64,000 bases of DNA from Lentzea californiensis (GTDB lineage: Bacteria; Actinomycetota; Actinomycetes; Mycobacteriales; Pseudonocardiaceae). The notes beneath the pieces are model-generated. The model was not told the DNA's origin. It made no database searches and was given only the letters and a program-made list of their open reading frames with translations. Numbering within the stretch: the first letter of the stretch is position 1; each line of letters opens with the position of its first letter. A program made the translations under genes and the position numbers. Below, piece after piece: positions 26,485-34,003 of the stretch. The DNA lies in NCBI RefSeq assembly GCF_024648825.1, contig NZ_JANBBE010000008.1, positions 310,001-374,000 of the forward strand, given 5' to 3'.

Positions 26485-27578
26485 GGCAACTCCTTGCGGA
26501 TCTGACCGGCGTGGGTGAGGCAGCAGCCGTCGAGCACCTCGTCCGAGAGGTCCGGCGACACCGACCCGTCCGCGATCATCAGCTTGAGCAGGTTCAGCAC
26601 GTTGCGCGAGTAGAGCTTGCTGGCGTGCACCGGCATGGACGACGGCAGGTTCAGCGCGCCGTGCACGAGCACGTCGCCGACCCAGGTCTCCTGGCCCGCG
26701 ACGGAACCGGCGTAGTTGCCGCCGGACTCCGCGGCCAGGTCGACCACGACGGAGCCCGGCGCCATGGCCTTGAGCATGTCCGTCGTGACGAGCACCGGGG
26801 CCTTGCGGCCGGGGATGGCCGCCGTGGTGATCACGACGTCGGACGCCGCCACGTGCTCACCGATGAGTTCCCGCTGGCGTTCCAGGAACTCCTCGGACTG
26901 CACGGACGCGTAGACACCGGACTGCGTCTCGAGCTCGAGTTCGAGGAACTTCGCACCGAGGCTGCGGACCTCCTCACCCGCGGCCTTGCGCACGTCGTAC
27001 GCCTCGACGACGGCGCCCAGCCTGCGAGCGGTCGCGATGGCCTGCAGGCCGGCCACACCCGCGCCCAGCACGAGCACCTTCGCCGGCGGCACGGTGCCGG
27101 CGGCGGTGGTGAACATGGGCAGGAAGCGCGGCAGTCGTTCGGCGGCGACGAGCACCGCCCGGTAGCCCGCCACCAACGCCTGCGACGACAGGGCGTCCGC
27201 GCTCTGGGCACGTGTGACCCGGGGCAGCAGGTCGAAGCTGAACGACGTGACGTTCCGCCGCGCATAGACCTCTAGAAGTTCCCGTTCGCCTTGGGGCTGC
27301 AGGAAGCTGATGGTGACGGCACCCGGTTTCAACGCGGAGGCCTGGGCGGTGGTCAGCGGCTGCACGGACACGACGACGTCGGATTCCGGCGTCGGGTCCT
27401 CGGGCGTCACCGTCGCCCCGGCCGCGCGGTACGCGGCGTCGAGGGCGTGGGCGTGACGCCCGGCGCCTTCCTGTACTTGCACGGTCAGTCCAGCGTCGAC
27501 CAGCGACGACACCGTTTCCGGTACGCAGGCGACTCGGCGCTCGGCGGGCCGCGACTCTGCGGGGGTTCCCACTCTCAC
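26481..27578 (-). CDS. pntAa: NAD(P) transhydrogenase alpha subunit, NAD-binding part
   Basis: 365 residues, the soluble domain I: the AlaDH/PNT N-terminal fold (MRVGTPAESRPAERRVACVP) and NAD site VLVLGAGVAGLQAIATARRLGA around residue 165. The GTG at 27578 is used because it gives the family start (MRVG...); a GTG at 27587 adds three residues. First gene of the pntAa-pntAb-pntB operon; the nitric oxide synthase gene ends 206 bp upstream on the same strand. Confidence 0.92.
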   Translation of the reverse strand: MRVGTPAESRPAERRVACVPETVSSLVDAGLTVQVQEGAGRHAHALDAAYRAAGATVTPEDPTPESDVVVSVQPLTTAQASALKPGAVTISFLQPQGERELLEVYARRNVTSFSFDLLPRVTRAQSADALSSQALVAGYRAVLVAAERLPRFLPMFTTAAGTVPPAKVLVLGAGVAGLQAIATARRLGAVVEAYDVRKAAGEEVRSLGAKFLELELETQSGVYASVQSEEFLERQRELIGEHVAASDVVITTAAIPGRKAPVLVTTDMLKAMAPGSVVVDLAAESGGNYAGSVAGQETWVGDVLVHGALNLPSSMPVHASKLYSRNVLNLLKLMIADGSVSPDLSDEVLDGCCLTHAGQIRKELP

Positions 27579-27783
27579 CGTACGCACGTTACGCGATCAA
27601 AGGTGACCTGGGCCACATCACAGTTGCCAGTGCGCCGCACCGGTCCCCGGCAGGCACCCTGCCAGCCCAGTCGCGGGCATCACGTGCTCACCGAGCGTCC
27701 ATGCCGGCGTTGGCGATCGCGTGGTGGAGCAGCGCGGACCCGGCCGCCGCCGCGGCCGGGGCGAGCACCACGCACAGTTCCCG

Positions 27784-28959
27784 TCAGTGTGCGACAGGAC
27801 ATCCGGAAGGCTTGGCGGCGGGGAAGAAGTTCGGCAGCAGTTCACCCGAGTCGTAGTAGCGGTGGTACACCGGCGTCAGCCCGCCCGACACGGGTGGCAC
27901 GATCCACGACCAGTCCGCGGGGCAGGTGCGTCCGGCGGCCTCCTCCTTCTCCAGGTGTGTCAGGAACCTCTGCGACTCCGTGTGGTGGTCCGTGATCGTG
28001 ACCCCGGCCTCCGCGAACGAGTGCAGGACGGCGCGGTTGAGCTCCACCAGAGCTCGGTCGCGCCACAACGTCGCCTCCGACGACATGTCCAGGCCCATTC
28101 GCTTGGCGAGGTACGGCAGCAGGTCGTAGCGGTCGTGGTCGGCCAGGTTGCGGGCGCCGATCTCGGTGCCCATGTACCAGCCGTTGAACGGCGCGGACGG
28201 GTAGTCGATCCCGCCGACGCGCAGGCGCATGTTGCTGATGGCGGGAACGGCGTGCCACTTCACGCCGAGTGCCTCCAGCCACGGGAAGTCCGGGTGGGAC
28301 AACGGGACTTCCAGCACGTCGTCGGCGGGGATCTCGACGAGCGCGGGGTCTTGGCCCTTGCAGGACACCATGAGCGGCAGCACGTCGAACGGGCCTCGTG
28401 TGGACGGCGGCTGCCAGCCTCGCTTCAGCGCGAGCTCGGTGAGGGCGAGGTTGCGGCCGTCGCCGAGCACTCCGCCGTCGGCGCCGCGGTAGGCGGCGTA
28501 GCGGATGATCTGCTCGTTGACGATCTGCGGCGCGTCCATGCCGGGTTCAGCGGGGGCGAAGACCGTGATGACGGGCCGGATCTTGCCCTTGTTGGTGGCC
28601 ACGCGGAGGTGCTCGACGCACTCCTTCGCCACGTCGGCGGGAGCGGACACGTCCCGCTGGTCGCGCACTTTCAAGCTCCGCCAGTAAAGGCGGCCGATGC
28701 AGCGGGAGCTGTTGCGCCAGGCCACCCTGGCGCCGAAGGTCAGTTCGGCGGTGGTGTGGCGGTAGGTGCCGGTCGCGGCGATCTCCGCGTGCACCTCGGC
28801 CAGCCTGGCCTCGACGGGACCGAGGTCCGGGTTCTCGGTGTGGTGCTGCCGGACGAAGTCCTCAGCCTCGGCGATGTCGATCTCGCCGGTGTTCTCGACC
28901 TGCGCCGGGGGAAGCGCCGTGAGGGAACGGGGCATCACGTCAGTCGGGACGGGGGTCAT
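27784..28959 (-). CDS. nos: Nitric oxide synthase, oxygenase domain only (bacterial NOS)
   Basis: 391 residues. Converts L-arginine to citrulline and NO using haem and a pterin or folate cofactor. The haem-ligand cysteine is in WRNSSRCIGR (about residue 86). The substrate-site region NMRLRVGGIDY, the conserved PFNGWYMGTEIG and the C-terminal SGGLTPVYHRYY (pterin region) are all present. No fused reductase, as usual in bacteria, so electrons come from separate flavoproteins. No strong ribosome site; the message may be leaderless, or start at an internal ATG (28935). The gap 27579-27783 after it holds no gene I can support. NO may serve oxidative-stress protection or nitration chemistry. Confidence 0.95.
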   Translation of the reverse strand: MTPVPTDVMPRSLTALPPAQVENTGEIDIAEAEDFVRQHHTENPDLGPVEARLAEVHAEIAATGTYRHTTAELTFGARVAWRNSSRCIGRLYWRSLKVRDQRDVSAPADVAKECVEHLRVATNKGKIRPVITVFAPAEPGMDAPQIVNEQIIRYAAYRGADGGVLGDGRNLALTELALKRGWQPPSTRGPFDVLPLMVSCKGQDPALVEIPADDVLEVPLSHPDFPWLEALGVKWHAVPAISNMRLRVGGIDYPSAPFNGWYMGTEIGARNLADHDRYDLLPYLAKRMGLDMSSEATLWRDRALVELNRAVLHSFAEAGVTITDHHTESQRFLTHLEKEEAAGRTCPADWSWIVPPVSGGLTPVYHRYYDSGELLPNFFPAAKPSGCPVAH

Positions 28960-29141
28960 GGCGAGGCACCGTAGTTGCGCTTTCGTGAAGGAGAAACCGC
29001 CTGTCGCGCTAAGCCATCTGGATCACTGGACCGCGTCCGACACGCTCAGCAAGTACTTGATCCTACAACCGGGTGACAAAGGGCGCGACAAAGGGTGGTT
29101 CTAAGCCGTTATCGCGCCGACATCAAACATTGACCAGTGAT

Positions 29142-30215
29142 TCAGCTCACCGCCGGACTCGACCCGTTCGAGTGAACTTCGGTGGGCACTTCCCACGCCG
29201 AGAAGCGCGTCATCCCCCGCATTGCCAGAGAAGAAGGCAACGCGCGGAAGGCGAGGTTCCGCAATGCCGACGCCATGGGCGATCGAACTCCGATCCCGAA
29301 CTTCCCCGCCATCCGCGAGCCTTTCCACACGGACTGGGTGCGCGGCCGCCGCAATGCGTCATAGCGCGCGAGATCACCGCCGACCGACGCCAGCGTCACC
29401 GCGTCCTCCAGCGCCATGCACGCCCCCTGTCCCAGGTACGGCGTCATCGCGTGTGCGGCGTCGCCCAGCAGCGCCACCCGGCCGCGCACGAACGTGGGCA
29501 GCAAGGGCAGTTCGTAGATGTCGTGCCGGATCACGTCCGGGGTCGACGCCAGCAGTTCCGGCAGCGGGTCGTGCCACCCGGCGAACAGCTCCGCCGGGTC
29601 CAGGTCGGCCGACGGCGGCGCGACGGCGGCGACGTACCAGCACACCCGGCCGTCGCCCAGCGGCAGGACGCCCGCCTCGGCACCGGGACCGAGTGTCTGC
29701 GAGATGGGCAGCTCGTAAGGCCCCGGCGCCACCCCTCGCCACGCCGTGGCCCCCGCGTACACCGGTCCCGGCGCGCCGGGCAGCAGTTCCGCGCGGAGGC
29801 GGCTGTTGATGCCGTCCGCCGCCACCACGAGGTCCGCGTCCAGCTCGTCAACGCCGGTCACCTCGACGTTGTTGAAGAGGATCTCGGGCGGCAACGCGCG
29901 CAGCAGCACGCCGTGCAGGTCGGCGCGGTGCATCGCGATGACTTTTTCCTGGCCGATGTCGGGCAGGTGCAGGAGCCAGCGCCCGTCCGCTGCCCTGACA
30001 CCGCCGGACACCCGCGGCGTGCCCAGGCGACGGGCCTCGTCGGCGAGACCCATCCACTCCAGTGCCCGCAGCGCGTTCGGCATCACGCCCACGCCCGCGC
30101 CGATCTCACCGAACGCGGCCGCGCGTTCGTGGACGACGACCTCCCAGCCGACACGACGCAACGACACCGCCGCCGCCAGCCCGCCGATGCCGCCACCCAC
30201 CACGATCGCCTTCAT
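29142..30215 (-). CDS. FAD-dependent monooxygenase (aromatic hydroxylase type)
   Basis: 357 residues. GGGIGGLAAAVSLRR binds FAD at the N-terminus; DADLVVAADGINSRLR is the DG motif (about 145-160); GRVALLGDAAHAMTPYLGQG is the GD motif (about 255-275). This is the group A flavoprotein pattern of salicylate or 3-hydroxybenzoate hydroxylases and of tailoring hydroxylases. The substrate is unknown. It is divergent from a TetR gene, with three tandem operators between them, so it is very probably induced by a ligand of that TetR. Confidence 0.88.
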   Translation of the reverse strand: MKAIVVGGGIGGLAAAVSLRRVGWEVVVHERAAAFGEIGAGVGVMPNALRALEWMGLADEARRLGTPRVSGGVRAADGRWLLHLPDIGQEKVIAMHRADLHGVLLRALPPEILFNNVEVTGVDELDADLVVAADGINSRLRAELLPGAPGPVYAGATAWRGVAPGPYELPISQTLGPGAEAGVLPLGDGRVCWYVAAVAPPSADLDPAELFAGWHDPLPELLASTPDVIRHDIYELPLLPTFVRGRVALLGDAAHAMTPYLGQGACMALEDAVTLASVGGDLARYDALRRPRTQSVWKGSRMAGKFGIGVRSPMASALRNLAFRALPSSLAMRGMTRFSAWEVPTEVHSNGSSPAVS

Positions 30216-30224
30216 CGCTTCCTC

Positions 30225-30271
30225 CTCTACAGATGTAGAGGACTCTACATCTGTAGACTACATCTGTAGAG
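30225..30271. promoter_or_regulatory. Three tandem TetR-type operators
   Basis: Three copies of the palindrome CTACA-NN-TGTAG: CTCTACAGATGTAGAG (30225-30240), TCTACATCTGTAGA (30244-30257) and CTACATCTGTAG (30258-30269). Their centres are 18 and 13 bp apart. They start ten bases upstream of the monooxygenase start codon and end 19 bases before the TetR start, so bound repressor would cover both promoters. Confidence 0.88.
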
Positions 30272-30287
30272 GGAGATTGGGACCACA

Positions 30288-30824
30288 GTGCGCAGAGACC
30301 TCATCACCGACGCCGCGATCCAGCTCGTCGCCGAGCAGGGCATGCGCGGGCTCACCCACCGCGCGGTCGACCGCCGCGCCGGCCTGCCCGAGGGCTCCAC
30401 CAGCGCGTACTTCCGCACGCGCAAGGCGTTGATCGAGGGGTTCGTCGAGCGGCTCGCGGACCAGGAACAGCGGGACATCACGCCTGATCCGGACGACGTC
30501 GCGGGCAGCATCGCGAGGACCATCGACAGCTGGCTCGTCGAGCGGAACAGGACGCTCGCGAGGTACGCGGCGATGCTGGAGGCCACGCACCACCCCGAGC
30601 TGAAGTCGATCATGGTCCACTCCCCGCGCGAGCAGGCCACCGCGATCGCGAAGATGCTGGGCCACGAGGATCCCGAACGGGCGGGCGCGCACTTCACGGC
30701 GTTCCTGGAGGGCCTGCTCTTCTACCGGCTGGTCGGCGCCGGCAGCACGGTCGGCCCGGCACCGGGCACCGAGGAGAGCGTGCGGGACCTGAAGGCGGCC
30801 GTGGAAAAAGCGTTGCGACCGTAA
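30288..30824 (+). CDS. TetR family regulator
   Basis: 178 residues. Helix-turn-helix: MRGLTHRAVDRRAGLPEGST and YFRTRKALIEGFVERL (about residues 19-55). The ligand domain is short. The start is GTG at 30288 after GGGAGATTGGG. Divergent from the FAD monooxygenase, with three palindromes between the genes that almost certainly are its own binding sites; autorepression plus ligand-induced release of the monooxygenase is the expected circuit. Confidence 0.9.
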   Translation: MRRDLITDAAIQLVAEQGMRGLTHRAVDRRAGLPEGSTSAYFRTRKALIEGFVERLADQEQRDITPDPDDVAGSIARTIDSWLVERNRTLARYAAMLEATHHPELKSIMVHSPREQATAIAKMLGHEDPERAGAHFTAFLEGLLFYRLVGAGSTVGPAPGTEESVRDLKAAVEKALRP

Positions 30825-30838
30825 GTACCGTGGGTTTC

Positions 30839-30871
30839 ATGGGATTCGGGTACGGGGTCTTCTACCTCTGA
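30839..30871 (+). CDS. Ten-residue leader peptide of the ABC-F gene
   Basis: The ORF ATG...TGA encodes MGFGYGVFYL, ending 60 bases before the ABC-F start. Glycine- and aromatic-rich short leaders ahead of resistance genes commonly stall ribosomes in the presence of an antibiotic. TCTTCT within it (30858-30863) is complementary to AGAAGA (30918-30923) in the ABC-F ribosome site, and GGGTACG (30848-30854) to CGTACCC (30911-30917), so an untranslated leader could mask the start region. Inference from sequence only. Confidence 0.6.
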   Translation: MGFGYGVFYL

Positions 30872-30875
30872 TCAC

Positions 30876-30902
30876 GGACGTGTGCCACCGCGCAACACGT
30901 CC
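30876..30902 (+). promoter_or_regulatory. Attenuator hairpin after the leader peptide
   Basis: GGACGTGT (30876-30883) pairs perfectly with ACACGTCC (30895-30902), starting five bases after the leader stop codon. Together with the leader ORF and the complementarities to the ribosome site it forms a plausible translation-dependent switch for the ABC-F gene. Confidence 0.6.
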
Positions 30903-30931
30903 TGATTTCGCGTACCCAGAAGAGGATCCCC

Positions 30932-32491
30932 GTGCGTTCGCATGTTCATTTGACGACCCAAGATCTCACCAAGGGCTATGAGGCCGGGCCCGTCATCGAC
31001 GGCATCTCGCTGACGGTCTCCGCCGGCCAGCGCCTCGGCATCATCGGCGAGAACGGCCGAGGCAAGACCACTCTGCTCCGCCTGCTCGCCGAAGACCTGC
31101 TGCCGGACCAGGGAACCGTCTCCCGCCACGGTTCGTTGAGCCTCGTGCAACAGGAGATGCCTTTTCACGAGGGCGAAACGGTGGGGGACCTGCTGTCCGA
31201 GGCGCTGCGCGAAAGCCGCGACGCACTGTCCGAACTGGACTGTGCGGCGGAGCCGTTCGACGAGCAGCGTTACACCGAGGCTCTGGCCCACGCCGAGAAC
31301 ATCGAGGCCTGGGACGCGGAGCGCCGCGCAGACATCGCACTGAAGGCACTCGACGCCGACCACGACCGGGCGACACCGCTCGCACACCTCAGCGTGGGAC
31401 AACGCTATCGGGTCAGGCTCGCGTGCCTGCTCGCCGAACGCGCCGACGTCCTGCTGCTGGACGAGCCGACCAACCACCTCGACTCGGGCGCGCTGGCCTT
31501 CCTGACCGAACGCCTGCAACAACACCACGGCGTCGTGGTGCTCGTGAGCCACGACCGCACGTCGCTGGACGAGGTCTGCACCCAGTTGCTCGACCTCGAC
31601 CCGGCCCCGGACGGCGAGGTGCACCTGCACGGCGGCGGCTACCGGGCGTTCAAGGAGGCCAAACGCGCCGAGCGGCAACGGTGGGAGCAGCGGTTCGCCC
31701 AGGAGGAGGCCGAGCACGACGAGCTGACCGGGAAGGTCGAACGCGCCCAGTCCCGCCTGAAGGACGGCTGGCGCCCTCCGAAGGGCACGGGCAAGCACCA
31801 GCGCACGACGCGTGCCGCGAACAAGATGCGCAACGTCGCCCGCAGGCTCGAAGAGCTCGGCGACCAGCGCGTCGGCGCTCCTCCGCCCCCGTTGCGCTTC
31901 ATACCGCCGGAGTTGGAGGCGAGCGGCGACCTGCTGCACGCCACCCCGCTCGAAGTACCGGGAAGGCTGCACCTCACCGAGCCGATCTCGCTCAGCGCGG
32001 GCGAGAAGCTGCTGGTCACCGGACCGAACGGGGCGGGCAAGTCGACGTTGCTGGGCGTGCTCGCCGGCCGCGTCACGCCTGCCCGCGGCACGGTGCACCA
32101 CGTCGGCCGGGTCGCCCTGCTGGCCCAGGAGTCGGCGTTCGAGAACGAGGACTCCACCGCGGTCCAGCTCTGTTCGCGCGTGGAGGACATCGGTCTGCTC
32201 AGAGGGAAAGACCTGGTGCGCCCGGTCGGCCGCCTGTCCACTGGTCAACGCAGGCGCCTGGAGCTGGCGATCCTGCTGAGCGGCTCGCCCCACGTCCTGC
32301 TGCTCGACGAACCGACCAACCACCTGTCGATCGCACTGGTCGACGAACTGACCGAGGCGCTCGACCAGACCATGGCGGCCGTGGCCGTCGCGACCCACGA
32401 CCGGCAGATGCGGACAGATTTCGGGTCGTGGCGGTCCGTCACCCTCAATTCACCTTCACGAAGTCATGAAACTTCTGTAGCTTCGAAATAG
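30932..32491 (+). CDS. ABC-F family ATPase, antibiotic-resistance type
   Basis: 519 residues with two ABC domains and no membrane part. Domain 1: GENGRGKTTLL (about 37-47), signature LSVGQRYRVR, Walker B VLLLDEPTNHLD. Linker (about 230-310) rich in Arg/Lys (PtIM region). Domain 2: GPNGAGKSTLL, signature LSTGQRRRLE, Walker B VLLLDEPTNHLS. Such proteins bind the ribosomal E site and displace antibiotics, or adjust translation. GTG at 30932 with GAAGAGGA upstream. The leader peptide and hairpin upstream argue for a drug-inducible resistance protein, possibly self-protection for the neighbouring P450 cluster. Confidence 0.9.
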   Translation: MRSHVHLTTQDLTKGYEAGPVIDGISLTVSAGQRLGIIGENGRGKTTLLRLLAEDLLPDQGTVSRHGSLSLVQQEMPFHEGETVGDLLSEALRESRDALSELDCAAEPFDEQRYTEALAHAENIEAWDAERRADIALKALDADHDRATPLAHLSVGQRYRVRLACLLAERADVLLLDEPTNHLDSGALAFLTERLQQHHGVVVLVSHDRTSLDEVCTQLLDLDPAPDGEVHLHGGGYRAFKEAKRAERQRWEQRFAQEEAEHDELTGKVERAQSRLKDGWRPPKGTGKHQRTTRAANKMRNVARRLEELGDQRVGAPPPPLRFIPPELEASGDLLHATPLEVPGRLHLTEPISLSAGEKLLVTGPNGAGKSTLLGVLAGRVTPARGTVHHVGRVALLAQESAFENEDSTAVQLCSRVEDIGLLRGKDLVRPVGRLSTGQRRRLELAILLSGSPHVLLLDEPTNHLSIALVDELTEALDQTMAAVAVATHDRQMRTDFGSWRSVTLNSPSRSHETSVASK

Positions 32492-32522
32492 GTCTTCTGC
32501 CGAGCACTGGGAGGTGTGCGAG

Positions 32523-33746
32523 ATGACCGAAATGATCTCCGAAGAACTGATCTCCGACCAACTGCCCACCACGCGCCAGAACCCGTTCGACCCGCCCGCC
32601 GAGGTGACCGCCATCCGCGAGCAGGCCCGCATCAGCAGGCTGAAGTTCGCCGACGGTCACCTCGGCTGGCTCGTCACCGGCCACCACGAGGTCCGCGAGA
32701 TCCTGGGGAGTCCGAAGTTCACGACCAACCCGGCCAAGCACCACCTGCTGGACCTCAGGTTCCAGGGCGAGGTGCCCGAGGAGCGCCGCAAGGTCGAACC
32801 GGGCATGTTCCTGAGCCAGGACCCGCCGGACCACACCCGGCTGCGCAAGATGCTGCAGGGCCAGTTCACGGTCCGGCGGATGAACCAGCTGTCCGAGTGG
32901 ATCGGCACGATCGTCGACGACCAGCTCGCGCACCTGCGGTCGCTGGGCGGCAAGGCCGACCTGGTGAAGGAGTTCGCGCTTCCGGTGCCGTCACTGGTGA
33001 TCTGCGCGCTCCTGGGCGTCGACTACGACGAGAGGCACAGGTTCCAGGACGACACGACGAAGCTGCTGAGCCTGGACTCGACGTTCGAAGAGGCCATGGC
33101 GGCCATGGGACGCATCCAGGAGTTCATGCGCGAGCTGATCGTCCGCAAGAAGGCCGATCCGGGCGACGACATGATCAGCGACCTGCTCGCCACCGGGGAA
33201 CCGACCGACGAGGAAGCGTCGAACATGGCGCTGCTGCTCCTGCTGGCGGGCCACGAGACCACGGCGAACATGCTGGGCCTCGGCACGTTCACGCTGCTAC
33301 AGCACCCGGACCAGCTCAAGATCCTGCGTGACGAGCCGGAGGTCGTCGACAACGCCGTCGAGGAGCTGATGCGGTACCTGTCGATCATCCACTTCGGACC
33401 GGTGCGCACCGCCACCGAGGACGTGGAGGTCGAGGGCCACCTCATCAAGGCCGGCGACACCGTGCTGATGCACGTGCCGACGGCGAACCGCGACCCGGAG
33501 AAGTTCCCCGGCAACCCCGACGAACTGGACCTGCGGCGTCCGGCCGGCGGCCACGTGGCGTTCGGGCACGGCATCCACCAGTGCCTGGGCCAGCAGCTGG
33601 CCCGCATCGAGATGCGGATCGGTTTCTCCAAGCTGTTCCAGGAGTTCCCGGACCTCCGCCTCGACGTCGGCCCCGAGGAGGTGCCGCTGCGCACCGACAT
33701 GGGGATCTACGGGGTCCACTCGCTGCCAGTAGCGTGGTCGGCATGA
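32523..33746 (+). CDS. Cytochrome P450
   Basis: 407 residues. I-helix oxygen-binding motif AGHETT (about 245), K-helix ExxR in VEELMRYL, and the haem loop FGHGIHQCLG with the cysteine ligand (about 358). Class I bacterial P450, needing ferredoxin and ferredoxin reductase; the ferredoxin gene overlaps its stop (ATGA). ATG at 32523 is preferred because GGGAGG lies about nine bases upstream; GTG at 32514 is too close to that site. The substrate is unknown; the location beside an AfsR-like activator suggests tailoring of a specialised metabolite. Confidence 0.93.
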   Translation: MTEMISEELISDQLPTTRQNPFDPPAEVTAIREQARISRLKFADGHLGWLVTGHHEVREILGSPKFTTNPAKHHLLDLRFQGEVPEERRKVEPGMFLSQDPPDHTRLRKMLQGQFTVRRMNQLSEWIGTIVDDQLAHLRSLGGKADLVKEFALPVPSLVICALLGVDYDERHRFQDDTTKLLSLDSTFEEAMAAMGRIQEFMRELIVRKKADPGDDMISDLLATGEPTDEEASNMALLLLLAGHETTANMLGLGTFTLLQHPDQLKILRDEPEVVDNAVEELMRYLSIIHFGPVRTATEDVEVEGHLIKAGDTVLMHVPTANRDPEKFPGNPDELDLRRPAGGHVAFGHGIHQCLGQQLARIEMRIGFSKLFQEFPDLRLDVGPEEVPLRTDMGIYGVHSLPVAWSA

Positions 33747-33934
33747 AGATTTCCGTCGACCAGACGAAGTGCTGCGGTTCGGGGATGTGCGCTCTGACCG
33801 ATCCGGACCTGTTCGACCAGAGCGACGAGGACGGCACGGTCGTGCTCCTCGAGGAGCACCCGGACGCCGCGCACGAGGCCACCGCGAAGGAAGCGGCGAA
33901 CCTCTGCCCGGCGGGCGCGATCACGATCAGCTGA
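33743..33934 (+). CDS. [3Fe-4S] ferredoxin, P450 partner
   Basis: 63 residues: CCGSGMC near the start and LCPAGAI near the end give the C-x5-C...CP pattern of single-cluster 3Fe-4S ferredoxins that feed actinobacterial P450s. The ATG at 33743 overlaps the P450 stop by four bases, so the pair is made together. Confidence 0.93.
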   Translation: MKISVDQTKCCGSGMCALTDPDLFDQSDEDGTVVLLEEHPDAAHEATAKEAANLCPAGAITIS

Positions 33935-33942
33935 TCCGCGGC

Positions 33943-33982
33943 GCGCCGGCGCCAGGCGACACCCGTCGCCTGGCGCCGGCGC
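33943..33982. terminator. Bidirectional terminator, 18-bp perfect stem
   Basis: The arms 33943-33960 and 33965-33982 are exact reverse complements around the loop ACCC. It sits between the ferredoxin gene and the convergent regulator gene. Confidence 0.85.
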
Positions 33983-34003
33983 ACGCACCAAGTCGTGCGG
34001 TTT

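Noticed and set aside
27588..27783. Short ORF or gene remnant between nos and pntAa
   Set aside because: A frame of about 26 residues with an alanine run can be read, but without start context, motif or length to support it.
29075..29095. Direct repeat GACAAAGGG upstream of nos
   Set aside because: Two 9-mers 3 bases apart, without symmetry or further copies; too weak to call a site.
32460..32522. Minimal biarylitide-type precursor (5-6 codons) before the first P450
   Set aside because: The only short ORF, MKLL, lies inside the end of the ABC-F gene and lacks aromatic residues for cross-linking.
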